A stretch of DNA of 18,359 nt from Alectryocaccomicrobium faecavium. Its GTDB lineage: Bacteria > Bacillota > Clostridia > Christensenellales > Aristaeellaceae. A program made the position numbers and the translations under genes. This document shows positions 7,221-13,629 of this stretch, piece by piece (within the stretch, counting starts at the first letter, position 1; each line of letters starts with the position of its first letter). The stretch is taken from the NCBI GenBank assembly GCA_018713425.1, contig DVOT01000249.1, positions 1 through 18,359 on the forward strand, in the 5' to 3' direction. The notes under the pieces were generated by a model that saw only the letters and a program-made list of their open reading frames with translations, made no database searches and was not told the DNA's origin.

Positions 7221-8455
7221 CACTCCTAGAAATGGGCCTTCGCGCCCGCAACGCGGCCAATGCGCTCGCGTGCATGGGCTCCGAAGAAAAGAACGCTGCG
7301 TTAACCGCGATTTCCCAGGCACTGCTGGAACGCAGCGGCGAGATTTTGGCCGCCAACCGGGAGGACATCGCTTTGGCGGAAAATGCCGGCCTTTCCAAGG
7401 CCATGATCGAGCGCCTCACGCTCACCCAGGAGCGCCTCGCGGGCATCGCCCGCGCCATCCTCAAAGTACGCGATTTGCCGGATCCCGTGGGCGAAGTGTT
7501 GGAGGCGCGCACCCTGTACAACGGCTTGCGGCTGGAAAAGCGGCGCGTCCCCATGGGCGTGATTTGCGTGATTTACGAATCTCGGCCCAACGTCACCGTG
7601 GATAGCGCGGTTTTGTGCCTCAAGGCCGGCAGCGCGGCAATTTTGCGCGGCGGCAAGGAAACCATCCGTTCCAACCTGGCGCTGGAAGCGGTGATGCGCG
7701 CGGCGCTGGAATCTGTGCATGCCAACCCGGATTGCGTGCAGCTCGTGCACGACACGGCCCGGGAAACTGCGCGCGAATTGATGGGCATGCGCGGCGCGAT
7801 CGACCTTTTGATCCCGCGCGGGGGCGCGGGGCTCATCCGCTCGGTGGTGGAAAACGCCAAAGTTCCTGTAATTGAAACCGGCGCGGGCAATTGCCACGTG
7901 TATGTCGACGCCAAGGCCAATCTGGAAATGGCGGCGGGCATCATTCAAAACGCCAAAATGCAGCGCCCCAGCGTTTGCAACGCGGCGGAAACGCTCCTGG
8001 TGCATAAGGATGTGGCGGCGGAGTTTTTGCCCATGGCGCAGCGCGCGCTGGCGGGCTGCGAACTGCGCGGGTGCGCGCGCGCGGCGGCTATCCTGCCGGG
8101 CATCGCTTTGGCCACGGAAGAAGATTACGCCACGGAATACAACGATTACATTCTGGCCGTGCGCGTGGTGGATTCGCTGGAAGAGGCCATTGCGCACATC
8201 GCGCGCTACACCACGCACCATTCCGAAGCCATCATAACCGAGGATGCCCAGGCGGCGGAAACCTTTATGCGCCGCATCGACGCCGCAGCGGTGTACCACA
8301 ACGCTTCCACGCGCTTTACCGATGGCGAGGAATTTGGCTTGGGCGCGGAAATTGGCATTTCCACGCAAAAAATGCACGCACGCGGGCCGATGGGCCTGCG
8401 GGAAATTTGCTCCTATAAGTATTTCGTGCGGGGCGAAGGCCAGGTGCGCGGATAA
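7217..8455 (+). CDS. proA: Glutamate-5-semialdehyde dehydrogenase (gamma-glutamyl phosphate reductase)
   Basis: The 412-residue enzyme reduces glutamyl 5-phosphate with NADPH to glutamate 5-semialdehyde, which cyclises to pyrroline-5-carboxylate. Family motifs are clear: YESRPNVTVDS at 120-130, KAGSAAILRGGKE at 136-148, IETGAGNCHVYVD at 219-231, and QRPSVCNAAET at 249-259 with the catalytic Cys254. The length matches the family (about 415). AAAGGAGGAAA stands just before the ATG, and the ATG overlaps the proB stop, so proB and proA are translationally coupled. proC, needed for the last step, is not in the window. Confidence 0.97.
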   Translation: MTLLEMGLRARNAANALACMGSEEKNAALTAISQALLERSGEILAANREDIALAENAGLSKAMIERLTLTQERLAGIARAILKVRDLPDPVGEVLEARTLYNGLRLEKRRVPMGVICVIYESRPNVTVDSAVLCLKAGSAAILRGGKETIRSNLALEAVMRAALESVHANPDCVQLVHDTARETARELMGMRGAIDLLIPRGGAGLIRSVVENAKVPVIETGAGNCHVYVDAKANLEMAAGIIQNAKMQRPSVCNAAETLLVHKDVAAEFLPMAQRALAGCELRGCARAAAILPGIALATEEDYATEYNDYILAVRVVDSLEEAIAHIARYTTHHSEAIITEDAQAAETFMRRIDAAAVYHNASTRFTDGEEFGLGAEIGISTQKMHARGPMGLREICSYKYFVRGEGQVRG

Positions 8456-8475
8456 AAAAAGGGAGGCTGACGTCC

Positions 8476-9234
8476 ATGTTGATTCACAAAGATCTGCCTT
8501 ATAGCGAACAGAAAACCGACGTGCGTCTACTGGACTGGTTTGCGCCGGAAGGCGATTGCCGGGCAACGATGGTTTGGATGCACGGTGGCGGCATCGAAGG
8601 CGGGGATCGGCGCGGTTTTGATGGGATTGCCAGCCAACTCTGCGCGGCGGGCATCGGGTTTGTTTCGGTGGAATATAGCCTGTTTCCTCAGGCGCGCTAT
8701 CCGGAATTTTTGCTGGATTGCGCCGCCGCGGCGGCATTTGTGCATGCGGAGTGCGCCAAAAGGCAAGAACATCCGCGCGTATTCCTCGGCGGCTCGTCGG
8801 CAGGGGCGTATCTGGCGATGATGCTCTGCTTCGCGCGTCCCTATCTGCTGAACGCGGGAGTGTCCCCGGAGGACTTCGCGGGGTATTTCTTCGACGCGGG
8901 CCAACCGACCACGCACTTCAACGTGCTCAAATACCGCGGAGAAGACAGCCGCCGCTGCGTTGTGGATGAAGCCGCGCCGCTTTACCACATTTGCGACGCA
9001 AGCCCGGGCCGCCCCATTCAAATTCTTTATGCGGACGACGATATGCCCGCCCGGCCGGAACAGAACGAGGTGCTGCGCGCCACGCTGCAGCATTTTGGCT
9101 ACGATATGTCTTTGGTGGAAGTCGAGGTCATGCGCGGTTATTCGCATTGCGGCTATGATAACGAAGAAGCAAACGGACGCTGGGTGCTGGCGGACCGCAT
9201 AGAGCGCTTCATCAACCGGGCATTGAAGGTTTGA
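8476..9234 (+). CDS. Alpha/beta hydrolase, HGGG-type esterase
   Basis: This 252-residue protein has an alpha/beta-hydrolase layout without a signal peptide, so it should be cytoplasmic. The oxyanion-hole motif is HGGG at 36-39. The nucleophile elbow is GSSAG at 106-110, with Ser108. The likely catalytic His224 is in GYSHCGYD, and an acid is probably within YADDD (185-189). This arrangement resembles the hormone-sensitive-lipase / BD-FAE-like esterase group acting on small acyl esters or acetylated substrates. It starts 20 bases after proA with GGGAGG upstream and no terminator in between, so it is probably read from the same transcript. Its link to proline metabolism, if any, is unknown. A terminator follows. 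Confidence 0.85.
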   Translation: MLIHKDLPYSEQKTDVRLLDWFAPEGDCRATMVWMHGGGIEGGDRRGFDGIASQLCAAGIGFVSVEYSLFPQARYPEFLLDCAAAAAFVHAECAKRQEHPRVFLGGSSAGAYLAMMLCFARPYLLNAGVSPEDFAGYFFDAGQPTTHFNVLKYRGEDSRRCVVDEAAPLYHICDASPGRPIQILYADDDMPARPEQNEVLRATLQHFGYDMSLVEVEVMRGYSHCGYDNEEANGRWVLADRIERFINRALKV

Positions 9235-9245
9235 TCGACCAAAAC

Positions 9246-9286
9246 AACGCGCCCGCAAAACTTTCTTTTCGCTTTGCGGGCGCGTT
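9246..9286. terminator. Symmetric (bidirectional) rho-independent terminator
   Basis: The 14-base arms 9246-9259 and 9273-9286 are perfect reverse complements around a 13-base loop. The stem is GC-rich inside, with T/A-rich ends on both strands. It lies between the alpha/beta hydrolase (ends 9234) and the convergent dipeptidase gene (ends 9289), and can serve both. Confidence 0.88.
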
Positions 9287-9288
9287 TC

Positions 9289-9897
9289 TCATTCAATGGG
9301 AAAATCAAAGTACGTATCGGGATAGGGCTCATTTTCCAGGCGGTAATGCCACCATTCATTTTCGTAAGGCGCAAACCCGCAGGAACCCATCAATTCTTTT
9401 AGGTGGGCGCGGTTTTGCGCGGCTTCCGGCGAAATTCCCGGCGCGCCATGGTGCGAGCGCACATCCATCAGGTCGAAATCCCCGCCCATCTCCAGGAGCG
9501 CTCCCGTATCCAGGCGGTACAGCGTCAGGTCTACGGTGCTGCCCCGGCTGTGGCCGGAACGCGCGGCGATATAACCCAGTTCGATCATTCGCGCGCGCTC
9601 TACATTGGGATAATGCGCCGCTTTGGTGCGCGTGTCTTCCGCTTCATGCACCCATTCTACAAACCGCCGCACCGCGCGCTGGGGCCGGTAAGCATCCCAT
9701 ACGAACAAGCCCAGCCCTTCGCCCTGCGCGCGGATGGCAACGTCGCGCAGGGCGTTTGCCAGCTGCACCGTTCCCACCACGCGGTTGGCGCGGTACCCGT
9801 CCACGGGGGCACCCGTGAAATTGTCCGCCGTGGCATACTTGGCGTCCCATTTCAGAGCGGGCACCGCCGTTTCCAGATAGACAAATCCCGGCTGCAT
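9289..9897 (-). CDS. vanX: D-Ala-D-Ala dipeptidase, VanX type
   Basis: The enzyme is a zinc D,D-dipeptidase that hydrolyses D-Ala-D-Ala. It has 202 residues, the length of VanX from enterococcal vancomycin-resistance operons. Every catalytic position falls at the same residue number: Arg71 in DAYRP, zinc ligands His116 and Asp123 in SGHSRGSTVDLT, Glu181 and His184 in ENEWWHYRL. Other shared stretches by recall are WDAKYAT, NFTGAPVDGY and the C-terminal YFDFP. No signal peptide is present, so it acts in the cytoplasm. Its ATG comes one base after the pepC stop and lacks a clear ribosome binding site, so translation is probably coupled to pepC. There is no vanH, vanA, vanR or vanS in the window. 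A role in resistance is therefore not shown; D-Ala-D-Ala recycling or peptide catabolism is equally possible. The symbol refers to the family. Confidence 0.92.
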   Translation of the reverse strand: MQPGFVYLETAVPALKWDAKYATADNFTGAPVDGYRANRVVGTVQLANALRDVAIRAQGEGLGLFVWDAYRPQRAVRRFVEWVHEAEDTRTKAAHYPNVERARMIELGYIAARSGHSRGSTVDLTLYRLDTGALLEMGGDFDLMDVRSHHGAPGISPEAAQNRAHLKELMGSCGFAPYENEWWHYRLENEPYPDTYFDFPIE

Positions 9898-9898
9898 A

Positions 9899-11230
9899 TC
9901 AGGCGAGCGAGCCCATCGGATCCCAGGGCTTCAGCACGATCGGTTCCTGCTCAAAGGCCTTTTGCATTTCTGGCGTGAGGTATTTGCGGTTGACGACGAT
10001 CTGGTAGTTGTATTCATCGAACCATTCGTCCGTCATCAGATAATAGCCCTTTTGGCCGCTCTTTTCGCTCCAGCTATTTTCCACCTTCCAACGGGTGGGC
10101 TTGCCATCCACGAGGTTGACGCCCAGGAACACCATGGCGTGCGTCATCAGACTGGTGGCATAATCCAGGCGCTGGGCCTTGTTCATGCCAAAATGCACGT
10201 TGAGCAGCGATTCGTAATCGAACGTCTTCATGCCCATAATGCCCAGGTCGCGCTGGAGCATCTGGCCCACGTCGCAGCCGAACCACACGGGCTGCCCGTC
10301 GCTCAGTTGGGCGATGGCCAGCTTCTTCAATTCTTCGCTGGGCAGGTTCAGATATTTCACTTTGCGGCCGCCCACCACGTTGCCCAGGTACTGCACCGTG
10401 TATGTCTTCCAATAGGGCTTGTCCGCCGTGGGCGCATTGATGATGGAAACGTAATCGTCCATCGCGTGGCCCACATACTTCTTCACAAACTCCAGCGGAG
10501 TGATGTTTTCATCGCGATAGTAGTTCTTGTCTTCATCGCGGTATTCAAAGGTGAACGTCTTCGGCGGCTCGCCCAGCGCGATGCACAGCATGCGATACAC
10601 TTCGTTGAGCATGCCTTCTTTGCGGGCGCGCAGCGCGTCCGCGCTTTCGCCGGCCTTGTGCGCTTCGCGCAGAACCAGCGCGTCTTCGCGCAGCTTGCGG
10701 GTGATCAGCATGTTCATTACGCCGGTGTTGGAGGAGTGGAAGGTTTCGGGCATGATGGCCTTCGGCACGCAGCCATATTTGTCCACCAGCGCGCAGAACA
10801 TATCCCACTGCCCGCCATCTTGCACCGGAGAGGCGATCAGGTGCTGGATCAGGCGGCCATCCGTCGGCTCATCGAGCGTATCCAGGATGGACTCCAGGAA
10901 ATAATTGGATTTTTCCAGCTTATCCCAGAACATCTGGTAATTCTGCGAAAGCTCGAAGGTCTTGAGGTTCAGCTTTTTCATGATTTCAAAGCGAAGCGTA
11001 TTGAGTCCGGCAAACAGCCAGCAGCGGCCGGAAGACTTCTGATCGGTCACATCGCCCGTTTCTAGCTCGAGGGAGAAGATCATGGGGTTATCGATCGCTT
11101 CTTTTTGGTTTTCCGCCGCGGCGGACAGGCCGCTCTTTACCACGGCTTTTTGTGCCACCTGGTTGGCGCGCTCGGCGGCAAAAGCGGTGCTGAAGCTGCT
11201 GAGCATGCTTTCAGAAATGTTGGTATTCAT
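9899..11230 (-). CDS. pepC: Aminopeptidase C / bleomycin hydrolase (C1B cysteine peptidase)
   Basis: This 443-residue cytoplasmic cysteine aminopeptidase removes N-terminal residues from peptides; the family forms hexameric barrels. The catalytic Cys70 is in KSSGRCWLFAG, His364 in THAMVFLGV and Asn385 in VENSWS. The length is that of the family. The C-terminal arm reaching toward the active site ends in PMGSLA. The frame is open to 11323, but the ATG at 11230 is preferred because AAAGGAG lies 8 bases upstream and MNTNISESML matches the usual family start. The residues before it overlap the promoter. The gene is followed after one base by the VanX-type dipeptidase, suggesting a peptidase operon. 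Confidence 0.95.
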   Translation of the reverse strand: MNTNISESMLSSFSTAFAAERANQVAQKAVVKSGLSAAAENQKEAIDNPMIFSLELETGDVTDQKSSGRCWLFAGLNTLRFEIMKKLNLKTFELSQNYQMFWDKLEKSNYFLESILDTLDEPTDGRLIQHLIASPVQDGGQWDMFCALVDKYGCVPKAIMPETFHSSNTGVMNMLITRKLREDALVLREAHKAGESADALRARKEGMLNEVYRMLCIALGEPPKTFTFEYRDEDKNYYRDENITPLEFVKKYVGHAMDDYVSIINAPTADKPYWKTYTVQYLGNVVGGRKVKYLNLPSEELKKLAIAQLSDGQPVWFGCDVGQMLQRDLGIMGMKTFDYESLLNVHFGMNKAQRLDYATSLMTHAMVFLGVNLVDGKPTRWKVENSWSEKSGQKGYYLMTDEWFDEYNYQIVVNRKYLTPEMQKAFEQEPIVLKPWDPMGSLA

Positions 11231-11261
11231 GAAATGCGCTCCTTTCCTTCTGTTCTTGCAT

Positions 11262-11290
11262 ATGATACCACAAAATTCCTTCCTGCGCAA
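11262..11290 (-). promoter_or_regulatory. Candidate sigma-A promoter for pepC-vanX
   Basis: On the minus strand TTGCGC (11290-11285) is followed by a 17-base spacer and TATCAT (11267-11262). The -10 is preceded by TGG, giving an extended -10. The predicted start lies about 25 bases before the pepC ATG. Confidence 0.6.
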
Positions 11291-11303
11291 TTCCCGCCGC
11301 AAA

Positions 11304-11319
11304 AAAATAGCGCTATTTT
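11304..11319. promoter_or_regulatory. Perfect 16-bp palindrome between divergent promoters (candidate operator)
   Basis: AAAATAGCGCTATTTT equals its own reverse complement. It lies 13 bases upstream of the pepC -35 and 25 bases upstream of the -35 of the small membrane protein gene. A dimeric regulator binding here could affect both. It is too far from a gene end and has no loop, so a terminator is unlikely. Confidence 0.45.
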
Positions 11320-11344
11320 GCATACGCCCTGCGCGAATTCCCGT

Positions 11345-11373
11345 TTGACGAACGCCGCGTTTTCGGTTATAAT
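11345..11373 (+). promoter_or_regulatory. Near-consensus sigma-A promoter for the small membrane protein
   Basis: TTGACG (11345-11350), a 17-base spacer and a perfect TATAAT (11368-11373) make this the strongest promoter in the window. Transcription would start near 11380, about 30 bases before the ATG at 11410. Confidence 0.85.
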
Positions 11374-11409
11374 AAAGGGGACATCAGATCTGCGAGAGGA
11401 GCCTTGCAT

Positions 11410-11664
11410 ATGGCGAAAGAAAAAACCGGAAAATCGGTTTCCGTTTGGAATTGGATTGGCACGCTGCTGCTGGCAGCTATCCCAGTGGTGAATCTCATAA
11501 CGATGATTGTGCTCATTATCAAGGCGCGCACGCGCACACGCAGGAACTTTGCCATAGCCGCTCTGGCGCTGGAAATTTTCTTCCTGCTGCTCTTTGCCGC
11601 AGGGCTGGTTTTCTTTGGAGAAGAAATCATCACTTGGCTGCAGACAGTGCAAATTTCCTTGTAA
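11410..11664 (+). CDS. Small two-helix membrane protein of unknown function
   Basis: The protein has 84 residues: a short charged N terminus (MAKEKTGK), a first membrane segment at about 13-38 (WNWIGTLLLAAIPVVNLI), and a basic loop KARTRTRRN. A second segment follows at about 46-69 (FAIAALALEIFFLLLFAAG), then a short tail. The basic loop suggests it lies on the cytoplasmic side. Similar small proteins with a W-x-x-T-L-L-L-x-x-IPVVN first helix and an RRNFA loop are, from memory, common uncharacterised proteins in Firmicutes. The ATG at 11410 is 8 bases after AGGAG; a TTG at 11404 is in frame but too close to that site. It has its own strong promoter and stops 13 bases before the convergent caspase-like gene with no terminator between them. 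Confidence 0.75.
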   Translation: MAKEKTGKSVSVWNWIGTLLLAAIPVVNLITMIVLIIKARTRTRRNFAIAALALEIFFLLLFAAGLVFFGEEIITWLQTVQISL

Positions 11665-11677
11665 CCCATAAAAGCGG

Positions 11678-13591
11678 TCATTTGCGGAACAGCACGATGG
11701 GATCCCCCATGGGATATACCTGCACGTTCTGGCGCACGCTGCTGGTGCTCAAGCGCCAGTTCGTGCGCTTTTTTGTGTAGACATAGATTTCGTGCAGGGT
11801 AATCACGCGGTCGCGCTGCAAATCCGCTTTCATAACCACGGATTTGTCTTTGACCAAATCCCAGCCCGCGCCCTCAGCCAGACTGCGCCCAAAAACCGTC
11901 GCCATGGAATCTTCGGTCTGCGTGCCGTCGCTGGAAATGCGGTAACTATCTTCGTTGGCAGCGGAGCTGGTTAGCACTTTGTATTTGGAAGAGGCAAAGG
12001 GGGAGGAGGCAAACGCCTGAATAAACGCATCGCAAAACCCCTGCGTTTTGCCGATGAACGCGCCGCTTTGGCAGCAATCAATGATCACGACCACAACGCC
12101 AGGCACTTGCCGCAGCGCCAGTTCCAGAGCCTGCGCCGTTAAACGGCTGCCATCGGCCAGGCGCAGCCAGGCTGTGCCATGGGTGAGGCCGCCGTGCGTG
12201 TTGATGTAGAGCAGGGAAATGTCGCTGGACTTTGCGCCGGCAAAAGCTTCTTTAATGCCTTCCATGAGTTGGGAATGGGTTGGATCGAACAGGGAGGATA
12301 CCTCGTATGGTTCGCCGTCAAAACTCAATTGCGCAAGCATATCGGAGATGCCTTGCGTAGTATTGGCCGCGCCGACGCGGTTGTTCCCATCGATATCGGT
12401 GTAAACGCCGGCCACGAGCGCGCGATAGGTAGGGTCTGGTTGAGAAACGCTGACCACGGCGGTGTCGTATTCCAGGCCGTCTTGCGCGAAAATCGCCAGT
12501 ACGGCTTCTCCGGCCGCGCGCGCGGTGAGCGTGCCATCCGCAGAAATTTGTGCGATGGAAGGATCGCTGATGGAAAAGGTGATTTTGCGCTCCGTCGTAT
12601 CTTCCGGCGCAAAGATATAGTTTACTTGTACGCTTTCGCCCACTTGTAGCGCATAAGAAGATTCTTCTAGCGATACGCTTTCCAGGGGAACGGCGGGCAC
12701 AGCCACCGCACATTGGGCTTGCGCTCCACCATAGGCCGTGGCATAAACCGTCGCTGTGCCCGCGCCGTGCGGAATCACCAGACCCGATTGCGTTACCGTG
12801 CATACGCTCTCGTCGCTTGTGGTGAAAATGACGCCGCTGTGCGCACTGGCGGGCGCGATTTCCGGAAGCAACCGCGCGGAATCCTCCATGCGCAAGGTAA
12901 GGCTGGTGGAAGACAAAGAAATGGAATCCACCTTGTCGCCGCCAAAGGCAAAGTTCAGGGTGTATTCACCGGCATCGTCCGTGGCGGTGTGTACACGCAG
13001 GTAATACTCTTGCCCCGCTTCCACTTGCGTTTGCAGGGCAAAGCCGCCCATGCCAGATGTGCCGGGCGCAGTAGCGATGGTTTCAAATTTTTCATTCAAA
13101 AGTGTGCCGCTCACAACCAGGTCGCGGTCGTCCCCTGGCTCGGAGGAAATGGTGCAAACGCCGGAAAGACCGGCGGTAAAATGGTACCAATGCACATCTC
13201 CTTTGCGCACGATCACCTTGGAATAACTGTTCTGCGCCAGTTCGATGGGTTCCAAGGCGCTTTTCCCGCGGGCAGCGCGCATCACTTCCAGCACAAAATC
13301 CGTTTCGCAGGCGAGAAGGATTTCGTATGCTGTGCCGGAATTGAGAAGCACGGCTTCCCCCTCTAAGGAAAGGGTTTCGGTACCGGTGCGCAACACAATT
13401 TCCACAGCGGAATCATAGGAGAAAAAAGAATAATATCCGCCCACGGGAGGAGTAAAGGAGAAGCAATATTCGCCCGCCGCCAAAGAAACGGGTGCGTTCA
13501 GCCGCAATTTTTCTGTTTTTGCCGCGGCGGTACCGCCAAAAATCGACAGGAAGAGCAGGATCATAGCCATTGCGAACGCCCTGTGCTTCAT
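11678..13591 (-). CDS. Secreted caspase-like (C14 family) protein with PPC-like and two Ig-like (BIG2) domains
   Basis: The 637-residue protein begins with a Sec signal peptide (about 1-24, ending GGTAAA) without a lipobox Cys, so it should be released or wall-associated. Residues about 28-215 hold two beta-rich segments. The second (about 125-215) has VHWYHFTAG through AGQEYYLRV and GEYTLNFAF, the pattern of bacterial pre-peptidase C-terminal domains. Two BIG2-type Ig-like repeats follow (about 221-298 and 302-383), each opening with a V-x-S-I/V-S-L motif. The caspase-like domain fills 388-637: RALVAGVYTD, then His466 in YINTHGG, then Cys507 in IIDCCQSGAF, fitting the clan CD His-Gly and D-x-C-x-S-G dyad. 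Both key residues are present, so peptidase activity is plausible; the substrate is unknown. AGGAG lies 8 bases before the ATG. The gene follows the SpoIID-like gene by 38 bases and is probably cotranscribed with it. Confidence 0.87.
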   Translation of the reverse strand: MKHRAFAMAMILLFLSIFGGTAAAKTEKLRLNAPVSLAAGEYCFSFTPPVGGYYSFFSYDSAVEIVLRTGTETLSLEGEAVLLNSGTAYEILLACETDFVLEVMRAARGKSALEPIELAQNSYSKVIVRKGDVHWYHFTAGLSGVCTISSEPGDDRDLVVSGTLLNEKFETIATAPGTSGMGGFALQTQVEAGQEYYLRVHTATDDAGEYTLNFAFGGDKVDSISLSSTSLTLRMEDSARLLPEIAPASAHSGVIFTTSDESVCTVTQSGLVIPHGAGTATVYATAYGGAQAQCAVAVPAVPLESVSLEESSYALQVGESVQVNYIFAPEDTTERKITFSISDPSIAQISADGTLTARAAGEAVLAIFAQDGLEYDTAVVSVSQPDPTYRALVAGVYTDIDGNNRVGAANTTQGISDMLAQLSFDGEPYEVSSLFDPTHSQLMEGIKEAFAGAKSSDISLLYINTHGGLTHGTAWLRLADGSRLTAQALELALRQVPGVVVVIIDCCQSGAFIGKTQGFCDAFIQAFASSPFASSKYKVLTSSAANEDSYRISSDGTQTEDSMATVFGRSLAEGAGWDLVKDKSVVMKADLQRDRVITLHEIYVYTKKRTNWRLSTSSVRQNVQVYPMGDPIVLFRK

Positions 13592-13629
13592 CCCACTCGC
13601 TCCTGTCTTTCCGTAATTTTACCACTGAA

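Noticed and set aside
7301..8737. A 478-codon open frame on the minus strand antisense to proA and the hydrolase
   Set aside because: It crosses two clear plus-strand genes, has no family motif and is explained by codon bias.
9289..9897. A complete vancomycin-resistance (van) operon
   Set aside because: Only the VanX-type gene is present. The neighbours are pepC and, across a terminator, an alpha/beta hydrolase; no ligase, dehydrogenase or two-component genes are seen.
9962..11065. A 367-codon open frame on the plus strand antisense to pepC
   Set aside because: pepC is certain from its catalytic residues; the antisense product is His/Ala/Val-rich and featureless.
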